Shown here: positions 29,809 through 38,593 of the stretch, one piece after another
How positions within the stretch are numbered: the stretch's first letter is position 1
Layout of the letters: every line of letters begins with the position of its first letter
Assembly: GCA_009845995.1 (NCBI GenBank)
Contig: VXYK01000014.1
Span: 6,920 to 70,919 of the forward strand
DNA: 64,000 bases
Origin: Acidimicrobiaceae bacterium
GTDB lineage: Bacteria > Actinomycetota > Acidimicrobiia > Acidimicrobiales > Aldehydirespiratoraceae
Direction: 5' to 3'
Program-made: the position numbers and the translations under genes
The notes under the pieces: model-generated
Database searches by the model: none
What the model was told of the DNA's origin: nothing
Seen by the model: the letters and a program-made list of their open reading frames with translations, nothing else

Positions 29809-32375
29809 GCCAGCGCGCGTTCGCGGTTGGAGTCAGCCTGCATCGGCAGTTCGCTGCGCCACTCCCCGTCGAAGTTGCGCATGGCTTCAGCTACGGCTCC
29901 TGCCGTCGGAACCAGTCCGATCTCACCGACGCCTTTGATCCCGTAGGGGGAGTTGGGTTCGGCTGACTCGACAAGGATCACATCAACCGGCGGCATGTCC
30001 TTGGGACGGATAATCCCCAGGCTTCGCAAAGTCATGTTGTTGGGCATGCCGACCTCATCGCAGGGGAATCCCTCAGTCAGGGCATAGCCCAACCCCATGT
30101 GGACCGATCCTTCGATCTGGCCTTCGCACAGCAACGGGTTGACGGCTCGACCCACATCGTGAGCGGCGACAACGTTCTCCACCAGCCCGGTCTCAGGATC
30201 AAGTACAACGAGTTGGGCAGCGTAGCCGAAGGTGGAGTGAATGATCGGGTTCTCAACGCCGTCCGACAGCGAGTTGGTCCAATCGACGCGGTACTCGCCC
30301 TCATAATCGACGCCGGTTTTGCAACCGTCCGCCAACGCCTTGCGGCATGCCTCCTGCACCGAACCGGCGCCCATGAGGGTGCCTCGCGAACCGGTCGTCT
30401 GGCCCGCTCCCAGCTCGCGGGTGGTGTCGACGATCACCTCGATGCGCTCGGCGTCGATGCCGAGTTCTTCCACCGCCACCTGCAGGGCAACCGTATGCAC
30501 GCCCTGACCCATCTCGGTCCAGCAGTGCCGAACTTCCACCTGGCCGTCTTCGCGGAAATGAACCACCGCCTTGGCGATTTCCTTGAAGCCGTTGCCAAGA
30601 CCGGAGTTCTTGAGGCCCAGGCCGAGCCCGATTGGTTTGCCGGCGGCAACCGCAGCGTCATAAGCCGGTTTGACTGCGTCGAGACAGGCTCGGGCGCCAA
30701 GACACCCATCGTCCATTATCTGCCCCGGACCCCATATTCGGCCCGGCTCGACCACGTTGCGGTTGCGCATCTCCCAACCGCTGATCCCGACCATGTCGGC
30801 GAGGCGGTCCATGACTCCCTCCATGGCGAACTGGGCCTGGTTGGCGCCGAATCCCCTGAACGCTCCGCCGATCGAGTTGTTGGTGCGCGCCGCTATCGCC
30901 TCGACGTCAATGTTGGGGACGACGTATGGACCGCTGGCATGGCCCGCAGCCCGCTCAAGAACTTTCATCCCCACCGAGGCGTATGGCCCCGAATCGCCCA
31001 ACATCCGCGCGTGCAGCGCCACGAGTTTCCCGTCGGCATCGCATCCCGCCTGGTACTCCATGCGAATCGGATGGCGTTTGGTGTGTACGAGCAACGATTC
31101 TTCGCGTGAGAATGTGGTCTTGACGGGGCGACCCAGCAGCCACGCCGCCAGCGCCGTCTGGCCCTGGTTCGACATGTCTTCCTTGCCGCCGAAAGCACCG
31201 CCGTTCGACACCAGTTCGACTGTGATCCGCTCGGGCTCAATGTCGAGGATGGCGGCTATGTCGTTGCGGTCATCCCAGATTCCCTGCCCCCCGCTGTAGA
31301 CCATCAGGTCGCCGTCGTCATCGGGCACCACCAGGGTGGATTCGGGTTCTACGAAAGCATGGTCAATGCGCTGCGTTTGGAAGGTTTCACGCACGACATG
31401 GGCCGCGCTTGCCAGAGCTGCCTCAGTGTCGCCGCGTGAATAAACAGATCTCGACAGGACGTTGCCGTCCAACCCCCACACGGCGTCCTCGTCGGAGGCG
31501 ACCGCTTCGGCAGGGTGAACCATGGGCGGCAACACGTCGTAGGTGATGTCGACGAGTTCCGCGGCGGCCCGGGCCGTCTCACGGTCGCCGGCCACCACCA
31601 TCGCCATCACATCGCCGAGGTAGCTGGTACGACCTCCGACCGGGATGAAGATGGGCCAGTCCTTGTGGATCAGACCCACACGGAGCTTGCCCGGGACGTC
31701 GGCAGCGGTAAGCACCCGCTCAACTCCCTCAACTGCTTCGGCTTTGCTGGTGTCGATGGCGATGATGTCGGCGCGGGCGTGATCGGCGAGTTTGAATGCG
31801 CCGTGCAGCAGACCCTCTGGACGCATGTCGTCGATGAAGGGACGCAATCCGACTGCCAGTTCGAGGCCTTCGTATTTCACACCGCGGCTACCTATGCCAC
31901 CGGGGGTGACGGGTTCGGGGATGTTGCCGGACGCCAGCGCTTCAACCGCATCAAGCACTTTGATGTATCCGGTGCAGCGACACAGGTGCCCACCAAGATG
32001 GCGGGACGCCTCTTCCCGGGTCAACGCCGATCCCTTGCGGTCAAGGAGTGCCTTGGTTCGAACCGCGATTCCGGGAGTGCAGAATCCACACTGCAGCGCA
32101 CCGCATGCCGCGAAGGCGCGAGCCATACGGTCAACCTCGTCTGGGTCCATTCCTTCAAGCGTGGTGATAGCGCGTCCCTCGATCTTGTCGAGGTTTACCT
32201 GGCACGCAACCCGGGCTCTGCCGTCGACCAGTACGGCGCAGCAGCCGCATTGTCCGGTGGGCGAACAGCCGTCTTTGGGTGATATGACATCCAACTCTTC
32301 GCGCAGAGCGCTCAGCAGATGAGGATGGTTTCCGCGGATGGTGACTGCGGTTCCGTTGAGTTCAAATGTGGTCAT
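29799..32375 (-). CDS. molybdopterin hydroxylase: [2Fe-2S] domain fused to Mo-binding domain (XdhD-like)
   Basis: DGCSPTGQCGCCAVLVDG, CGFCTPG, LCRCTGY, then xanthine dehydrogenase large-subunit domains (GGAFGGKEDMS, GGAFRGFGANQ). Confidence 0.88.
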   Translation of the reverse strand: MTTFELNGTAVTIRGNHPHLLSALREELDVISPKDGCSPTGQCGCCAVLVDGRARVACQVNLDKIEGRAITTLEGMDPDEVDRMARAFAACGALQCGFCTPGIAVRTKALLDRKGSALTREEASRHLGGHLCRCTGYIKVLDAVEALASGNIPEPVTPGGIGSRGVKYEGLELAVGLRPFIDDMRPEGLLHGAFKLADHARADIIAIDTSKAEAVEGVERVLTAADVPGKLRVGLIHKDWPIFIPVGGRTSYLGDVMAMVVAGDRETARAAAELVDITYDVLPPMVHPAEAVASDEDAVWGLDGNVLSRSVYSRGDTEAALASAAHVVRETFQTQRIDHAFVEPESTLVVPDDDGDLMVYSGGQGIWDDRNDIAAILDIEPERITVELVSNGGAFGGKEDMSNQGQTALAAWLLGRPVKTTFSREESLLVHTKRHPIRMEYQAGCDADGKLVALHARMLGDSGPYASVGMKVLERAAGHASGPYVVPNIDVEAIAARTNNSIGGAFRGFGANQAQFAMEGVMDRLADMVGISGWEMRNRNVVEPGRIWGPGQIMDDGCLGARACLDAVKPAYDAAVAAGKPIGLGLGLKNSGLGNGFKEIAKAVVHFREDGQVEVRHCWTEMGQGVHTVALQVAVEELGIDAERIEVIVDTTRELGAGQTTGSRGTLMGAGSVQEACRKALADGCKTGVDYEGEYRVDWTNSLSDGVENPIIHSTFGYAAQLVVLDPETGLVENVVAAHDVGRAVNPLLCEGQIEGSVHMGLGYALTEGFPCDEVGMPNNMTLRSLGIIRPKDMPPVDVILVESAEPNSPYGIKGVGEIGLVPTAGAVAEAMRNFDGEWRSELPMQADSNRERALAWQ

Positions 32376-32399
32376 GGCTTCTCTTCTCTAACAAAGGGT

Positions 32400-33647
32400 C
32401 TACCCGTCTTCGTCGGCTAAGCCTCGCAGCACGTGCAACAACACGTTGGCGCCGGCGGCTATGTCGGTTGGTTCGGTGTACTCGAAGGGGTTGTGCGAAA
32501 GGCCCATCCAACTCGGGGTGAAGATCATGGCGGTTGGACAAACCCGGGCAAGCATCTGAGCGTCGTGCCCCGCCCCCGAGGGCATCCGCTTGAACGAATG
32601 CCCCAGCGCTTCGGCGGTGCACGCAACCCGGTCGACGACCTCGGGGTCGAAGACGACCGGTTCGAATCGAGCCAGCGACCTGGAGGTGATGGTGACGTTT
32701 TCGCTTTCGGCCAGCTCATCGCAGAACACGGCGAGCTGTTTTTCTGCCTGCTGCAGCATCATCTCATCGGTGTTGCGAAGATCAACCGTGAGCGTGGCGT
32801 TGGCGGCTACGACGTTCACGAGGTTGGGGTGCAGCTTGATCTGCCCGACAGTCGCCACCTGCCGACCCCCCATCTCCAGGGCGAGTTCACGCACGAACGC
32901 GGCAATTCGCGCCGCCGCATATCCGGGATCGCGGCGCAGGTCCATGGGTGTGGTTCCCGCATGGTTCGATTGGCCTTTGATGGTGATTTCGGTCCAGCTG
33001 ATGCCCTGAACGCTCTCCACAGCTCCGATCGTGGTGCCTTCTGCTTCCAGTACCGGCCCCTGTTCAATATGCAGTTCCACAAATGCATGGGGCGCGGCAG
33101 CCGGGCAGGGAGCTCCGCCCCGGTATCCGATCCGGTCCAGTTCTTCACCGAGAATCGCTCCGTCGATTCCCACTGTGTCGAGTCCCTCTTCGAGACTCAT
33201 CCCACCCACATAAACGAGGCTGCCCAGCATGTCAGGCGGAAACCTCGATCCCTCCTCGTCGGTGAAGAATCCCACAGCGATCGGACGACGGGGTGACAGT
33301 CCGGCTTCGGCGATCGTCTCGACCACTTCGAGGCCGGCCAACACGCCAAGGTTGCCGTCGTATCGTCCACCGGTGCGGACGGTGTCGATGTGTGAACCTG
33401 TCATGACTGGATCAAGAGAGGCGTCGGTGTCCGGGCCCGCCCACACCGCGGTCACATTGCCGATCCCGTCGATGGTGATCTCCGTCCCAAGGTCGCGCAT
33501 CCAGGTAAGGACCAGATCACGGCCCGCTTTGTCCTCGTCAGTCAACGCCAAACGTGCGCAGCCGTCGGTGTTCTCAATCGCGCCGATCTGGGCCAATTCG
33601 TCGATCCGCCCCATGAGCCGGTCAATGTTGATCCGGAGCTCGTCCAT
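32400..33647 (-). CDS. hydantoinase/carbamoylase-family amidase (allantoate amidohydrolase / N-carbamoyl-amino acid hydrolase)
   Basis: GSHIDTVRTGGRYDGNLGVLAGLE, FTDEEGSRF, HIEQGPVLE, GAGHDAQMLAR. Confidence 0.88.
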   Translation of the reverse strand: MDELRINIDRLMGRIDELAQIGAIENTDGCARLALTDEDKAGRDLVLTWMRDLGTEITIDGIGNVTAVWAGPDTDASLDPVMTGSHIDTVRTGGRYDGNLGVLAGLEVVETIAEAGLSPRRPIAVGFFTDEEGSRFPPDMLGSLVYVGGMSLEEGLDTVGIDGAILGEELDRIGYRGGAPCPAAAPHAFVELHIEQGPVLEAEGTTIGAVESVQGISWTEITIKGQSNHAGTTPMDLRRDPGYAAARIAAFVRELALEMGGRQVATVGQIKLHPNLVNVVAANATLTVDLRNTDEMMLQQAEKQLAVFCDELAESENVTITSRSLARFEPVVFDPEVVDRVACTAEALGHSFKRMPSGAGHDAQMLARVCPTAMIFTPSWMGLSHNPFEYTEPTDIAAGANVLLHVLRGLADEDG

Positions 33648-33928
33648 AGTCGTATTCTTACACCGGTCGTCGCGATGCGCCACCCATTGGCCATCGACAG
33701 TTCGATATCAAAAGACTCCTCCGACGGGCAACGGCTGGCGACTCTCAGGTCGAGGCGACAGACCCCGACATACTCAGTTTTGGCTGCTAGTTGGGCGGTT
33801 TCTTCCACTGAGATGTCGGTGGAAACTGTCGGAAAAAATATTTTCGACGAAAAGGCTTGACAGGGGGGAGTATGTATTAACGGCCATGAAGAGCCGTTTA
33901 TATTTGGGAACTATATAGATAGCGCCAC

Positions 33929-34525
33929 CTAGCGGATGCGGTTCTTGTCCATGTAGAGGCGACAGACCTGCACTGGCGGGATTCTGAACTTGGTTCCGTG
34001 GTCACGCATCCCGATGCTGCCGGGCTTCTGTTCGCGAGCGTCGAAGTCGATCAGGATTGTTCCCCGAAGGACTTCGGCTATGAAGTCGGTGAGGCTGAAC
34101 TCTTGGAATGCGTCGGCTTGAACGAACCGGATTTCTGATCCTTTGCGTTCGCCTTTGACAAGCAGCAGCCGACGCAGTTTGGCACCAGCAGCGGCGAGCA
34201 GTGATTGCTCTGACCATCTAGGGATCAGTCCGTTGCCTTTGCGTGGCCTGACCGACAGCAACCCTGAGTCGTAGTGAGGCATGAACTTCTGTGCTTCGGA
34301 TCGGCTAGCCGGGTCGATGGTGTGCCGGAAACTGAGCAGCCCCGCCTTGTTGCGTTGCCCGTATTTGCGAACCATGTAGCGAATGATCTCAGGCGAGTTG
34401 TCCGGGGTCTTGTGGAACAGGGTGATGAGGTTTGTGCGTTCGGTGTACCACTTCAGTTCCCACCCGAGAGCGTCTGGCCGGTCCGCTCCTTTCGGATCGA
34501 AGCCCAGTTGGTGCTCTAGGTACAC
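33929..34525 (-). CDS. restriction endonuclease-like protein (MvaI/BcnI-type fold suspected); open frame extends to 34675
   Basis: ...SGWRTLPDGYGGTGGPGVYLEHQLGFD...DALGWELKW (D..ExK) ...NLITLFHKTPD; upstream in-frame stop at 34676-34678, no ATG/GTG/TTG before GTG 34525. Confidence 0.6.
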   Translation of the reverse strand: MYLEHQLGFDPKGADRPDALGWELKWYTERTNLITLFHKTPDNSPEIIRYMVRKYGQRNKAGLLSFRHTIDPASRSEAQKFMPHYDSGLLSVRPRKGNGLIPRWSEQSLLAAAGAKLRRLLLVKGERKGSEIRFVQADAFQEFSLTDFIAEVLRGTILIDFDAREQKPGSIGMRDHGTKFRIPPVQVCRLYMDKNRIR

Positions 34526-34581
34526 GCCTGGGCCGCCGGTGCCTCCGTAGCCGTCTGGCAGTGTGCGCCAACCGGATCGGG

Positions 34582-35928
34582 TCAGTTCAGAGATCGCTTC
34601 AAACAGTTCGGTCCGGTTGCGTGGCCAGGAGGCTGTCGGGCGAATCCTTCGAGCACGCTGTCGAGCACGAATTCCTCATGGATCACGAATCGCTCGCATT
34701 CGAATGCTGCCTGCAAGTTCGGGTCCCACGGCGTGGCACCGCAATCTCTGGTGTCCCGTTCCAGTCTCACTCCGTTAACTTCAGCAAAACGGACCGCATC
34801 GTTGTAGTCATCCGCGTCCATCATCCATGGCGTGCAGCCGAACTCGTGCATACGACGACAGATGCCGATCCCAGCCGCGTCGAAATCTCCGTGGTACCGA
34901 ATCGCCGCGCCCGAGGCCTGCATCTGACGCAGCAGCGTAGTTACCGCAGTCGTCGGGTTGCCGTTCGCCGCCACCATGCATCCCGGCAGCGTCCGCTCCG
35001 CGGCGGCCTCAACCAGCCGGGGGTTCTCGACAACCAGGACGAGCGTACCTTCAGGCACCCTCACGGAATAACGCAACATCGACAGCAAGCTGACATGCAG
35101 GGGTAGTCCCCCAGCGGCTGCCGACCGCATCATCTCGTCGAGGGGTGAGTCCCCCATCGCGGGCACCGACCACGCCAGCACAGGAGCGGAGACCCTGTCC
35201 ATCTGTATTCCGGCGGCTTCCCACAGCTCTCGCCCGTCGAGCGGCTCACCGATCCGGCAACGCAGAGCGTGCGTAACGAGCGAGGCCAACCTGGTCCCCC
35301 GATCAAGCGCATGGGAGGAACCGAAGAGCGCTGCCGCCAACTCGGTGCGACTAACGGTAAACCCGCCCGCAGTCTCGGCGACAGCGAGGCCATCGGCGCT
35401 TGTAACGCTAGGCCCGGAGCGATCAGGCGAGGAGGTGATCGCCCGGTCGAGTTGGTCCAAGAGCGCGCGCACATCCTCGGCCAAGCGCGACACATCTCCG
35501 TCGTCGAGGCCGCTCAAGAGCCCTGCCCCGACCACAGAATCGGCCCATCGCGGCGCCCACGGCTCCTCCCAAGTCGCCACAGCGCGCGCCAGAGCCGATC
35601 GGGATGACCTTGCCCGCGACCTTTCCGCTCTGCGCCGAACAGCTGCTGGGGAAGCCGGGAAACCGAGTCGGGCCAATGCGTCGCAAAGGTCTTCACCTAC
35701 GTCGAGAGCGAGCAGCGCCGTCTCCAGTTCAGCGAGGTCGATACCCTTCGTTAGTCCGTGTCCGAGCAGCGATTCGAGGGTCAACTCACTGCTCTGGTCG
35801 AGGTCGGGTCTGGCGATTCTCCCGCGCGCTGCAAGTCCGTACCTGTCAAGCCTCCGGCGGGACAGCTCCCACAACGGCCGAAGGCCCGGAGACGACAGCG
35901 ACTCAGGGATTGAACGAGCCGAGGTCAC
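34582..35928 (-). CDS. jetD: Wadjet type III JetD-like (DUF2399/TIGR02679, Toprim nuclease)
   Basis: LVLVVENPRLVEAAAE...IRYHGDFDAAGIGICRRMHEFG (Toprim E...DxD); GTG start overlaps JetB stop by 4 nt. Confidence 0.82.
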   Translation of the reverse strand: MTSARSIPESLSSPGLRPLWELSRRRLDRYGLAARGRIARPDLDQSSELTLESLLGHGLTKGIDLAELETALLALDVGEDLCDALARLGFPASPAAVRRRAERSRARSSRSALARAVATWEEPWAPRWADSVVGAGLLSGLDDGDVSRLAEDVRALLDQLDRAITSSPDRSGPSVTSADGLAVAETAGGFTVSRTELAAALFGSSHALDRGTRLASLVTHALRCRIGEPLDGRELWEAAGIQMDRVSAPVLAWSVPAMGDSPLDEMMRSAAAGGLPLHVSLLSMLRYSVRVPEGTLVLVVENPRLVEAAAERTLPGCMVAANGNPTTAVTTLLRQMQASGAAIRYHGDFDAAGIGICRRMHEFGCTPWMMDADDYNDAVRFAEVNGVRLERDTRDCGATPWDPNLQAAFECERFVIHEEFVLDSVLEGFARQPPGHATGPNCLKRSLN

Positions 35929-37037
35929 AACAGCGACATCTGTTCGACTCGGACATCCGCACCGTAACGCCAAGCGGCGGGTAGCAGCAGCAACTCGTCG
36001 AGCGTGCGTTCAGCCAATCGGTGATTGACAAGCAACTCGACAGCTTCTTTGGTAAGCCGTTCCGGATCGTCGGCGACCTGGGACCAATGACGACGATGTT
36101 CGCGAACCAAGTCGGCAACCACGCCTACAACCGTGCTGTTCCCGACCGGATTCTGGTCGTGATCCACCAGCCGGTCGATCAACAACAGCGCTGCCTGCGC
36201 TACCGTGCCGGCGGCGGGAAAGCGGCTGTCAGTGAGTCCATTGTCGGGATCGATCGCGGCCACCCCCTCGGCCCTCGCCTCAATGCGGAGCCCGAACATC
36301 TCGTCGAAGATGCCGGCCTCCTCACCAAGGCGTCGGCGCAGTTCGGACCACTCGTCCTCAGAAAGGTCCGAACGGTAGACCACGGGCTCTTCGAGCAGCA
36401 TTGAGCGCATTTTGGCGCGCGGAGAGTGGCCCTGCACGGAGCGGTCGAGAAGCTGTTCCGGGGTCTCTGAACGGGAGAGAACCGGCAGCGGCAGCAACGC
36501 AACCCGGTCGGGCCGGACCTTGAGCACCGCATCGGCCGAGCCGTCGGAAGCGTAGCTGTCAACACGATCATGCATCTCGCTGCACAGACCGCCATCGATC
36601 ATCCATTTCAGTGCGGTGACGAGCGCCCGTCGTTCGCTGGGAGTCTCGCTGAGTGCCGTGCCCGCATCGGCGGCGGCAGCGCGAATCTTGTGTATGAGAT
36701 CTCGCAAGCTGATCACGTTGGGACCAGCCGCCACGGACGCCAAAGCCAGAGCGAGCATGGTGTACTCGCGCTGAGAGAAGTCTCGGCTCTGGTAACCGAC
36801 AGTGCGCAGGGGCCGGTGTCTCGCCACGAAAGTCGATTTGAACAAGCGGACGGTGTCGGCGCTTTGTTGCAGGCGGTAACCGAATCGTTGGGTGAACCAC
36901 TGATCCAGTCGCTGCCCGTGCCTGCGAATCAGCCTGAACATGGAAGGCTCCTGTTCGTCCAGGACAACGGGGTTCTCCACGAGGTAGCGTGCAGCCGCTC
37001 GTAGGTCCAGCGCAATCTCCGGTCGTTCCTCGGTCAT
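35925..37037 (-). CDS. jetB: Wadjet type III JetB-like (DUF2398/TIGR02678)
   Basis: AARYLVENPVVLDEQEPSMFRLIRRHGQRLDQWFTQRFGYRLQ; ATGA overlaps both sides. Confidence 0.82.
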   Translation of the reverse strand: MTEERPEIALDLRAAARYLVENPVVLDEQEPSMFRLIRRHGQRLDQWFTQRFGYRLQQSADTVRLFKSTFVARHRPLRTVGYQSRDFSQREYTMLALALASVAAGPNVISLRDLIHKIRAAAADAGTALSETPSERRALVTALKWMIDGGLCSEMHDRVDSYASDGSADAVLKVRPDRVALLPLPVLSRSETPEQLLDRSVQGHSPRAKMRSMLLEEPVVYRSDLSEDEWSELRRRLGEEAGIFDEMFGLRIEARAEGVAAIDPDNGLTDSRFPAAGTVAQAALLLIDRLVDHDQNPVGNSTVVGVVADLVREHRRHWSQVADDPERLTKEAVELLVNHRLAERTLDELLLLPAAWRYGADVRVEQMSLL

Positions 37038-38593
37038 GTGAACACCCGGGGGACGACGCTGGAATCTTCGGCGACAACGATGACGACCAAGTCCAACATG
37101 GACAACTGCCCGTCAGGGCACGTCACCACGGTCTTCTCACCCACTGCGCGAGCGACCTCACAGCGGACTCCCGATTCAACGATGCTTCGACGATCATCGG
37201 CAATGCGAACACCGTGGCTCGACCGGCCGATCAGATCGCGCAGCATCTCAAACGCTGCTCGCGAAAGTTGCGCGTCGTTGATTCGTCCATCCTCATCAGC
37301 GCATGACAGCAGTTCAGCAACAACGTTGGCGCGGGCCACGCGAGCCTGCGCACGCTGGCGCTCAATCAACCGGCGCTCTTTGCGCCGGTCCCGCACCGGA
37401 GTCGCCGACCCTCTCAAGGTGGTCTCCCCACGCTCGCGCAGCGAGACGGGCACCGCCGACCGGGGAGCATCGCGCCAAGCGGTGACCGTGGGGACGGGAT
37501 CATCCGCGTCAGGAGACAACGACCCGAGCCGGCGACACGATCCGAGACCGAAAGCCGCGGCCGCAATCCGTGCAGCTTGCTCAACACTGGCCGCCCGGTC
37601 GAAGAAACCCGCCAGGCGGATGAAGTCGGATCGTCTTGATTCCGCACCCACACCCAGCCGCGACAAGCGGCTGACATTGGAGGTGAGCGTGCGCACCGCC
37701 GCCATCGCTTGGCGAGTGAGGTCGTCGAGTCGGGACGAACGGCCCGGATCAGTCAAGAACCACGCTGCGAGGTTGTTCCAGTCATCGGCCTTGCTTCCCG
37801 GCAGGGCCCGCACCGCAACGCTGTCGGCTAGGCCGGCGTCATCAACGCGAGAGGCAAGCCCCGCGTCCAGTGCCGGGAGAAAATCGTCGAGCCGACGAAG
37901 AATCTGCCGCAGGCTTCGGGCGATCGGCGCGACCATGCGCTCGATCTCGGTGAGTTGCTCGCTCACGTAGTCAACGAGAACGCTCGCAAACAACTGCACT
38001 TGCTCGGGATCAAGGTCGTACCGGTTCTGCCATTCGTTGAGCTCGGCGAAGAACTTCGTCAGTTCAGTGGTGAAACGTTCGTGGACGTCGAAGACCGTTC
38101 GAACGGTGTCCACAAGATCTCCATCGGAGCTGTCAGTGCCGGGGGCGGTGTCTGCTTCGAGCGCCTCCAGCGCCCGGTGTAGATCGCGCAGGCGCCTAGC
38201 CTGCACATCCCCGATCTCGTCGGCCGCGGCCAGTACCTGCTCGACAAGCTCGAACACCTCTTGGCCCGAGCGCGTGATCAGATAGCGGTTACGCCTGCGG
38301 TAGTAGTCATCAAGGCTCGAAGGGTTACCGACCGATGACGAGACCGTGAGGTTGCACCACCTCCGCAAACTCTCGAGCCGGTCACGCGCCACATCGGGGG
38401 CAATGCCCGTGGTCGAGGCCACATCGTCAGGTGTGAACTCCGCGAAGAAGGTGCCGGCGAACACCGCGAGAATCTTCCGGTACTCCTGCCACTCCTCACC
38501 GCCGAGATATCGGAACAGCAACCGGGCGCGGTCGGGGTCACCCGCCGTTGTACCCTGCCAGGACTCTCCATCTCCTTCCGGACCGGGAGTCAT
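37034..38593 (-). CDS. jetA: Wadjet type III JetA-like (DUF2397/TIGR02677)
   Basis: RLFRYLGGEEWQEYRKILAVFAGTFFAEFTPDDV; ATGA overlap with SMC gene. Confidence 0.82.
   Translation of the reverse strand: MTPGPEGDGESWQGTTAGDPDRARLLFRYLGGEEWQEYRKILAVFAGTFFAEFTPDDVASTTGIAPDVARDRLESLRRWCNLTVSSSVGNPSSLDDYYRRRNRYLITRSGQEVFELVEQVLAAADEIGDVQARRLRDLHRALEALEADTAPGTDSSDGDLVDTVRTVFDVHERFTTELTKFFAELNEWQNRYDLDPEQVQLFASVLVDYVSEQLTEIERMVAPIARSLRQILRRLDDFLPALDAGLASRVDDAGLADSVAVRALPGSKADDWNNLAAWFLTDPGRSSRLDDLTRQAMAAVRTLTSNVSRLSRLGVGAESRRSDFIRLAGFFDRAASVEQAARIAAAAFGLGSCRRLGSLSPDADDPVPTVTAWRDAPRSAVPVSLRERGETTLRGSATPVRDRRKERRLIERQRAQARVARANVVAELLSCADEDGRINDAQLSRAAFEMLRDLIGRSSHGVRIADDRRSIVESGVRCEVARAVGEKTVVTCPDGQLSMLDLVVIVVAEDSSVVPRVFT

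Noticed and set aside
33857-33876. TTGACA followed by TATGTA near the Wadjet 3' boundary as a promoter
   Set aside because: Only 8 bp between the hexamers; no plausible downstream plus-strand gene.
34582-34675. Programmed -1 frameshift producing a JetD-nuclease fusion
   Set aside because: The geometry (-1 frame overlap) is compatible, but no slippery X_XXY_YYZ heptamer was seen in the overlap; kept only as one option under the nuclease finding.
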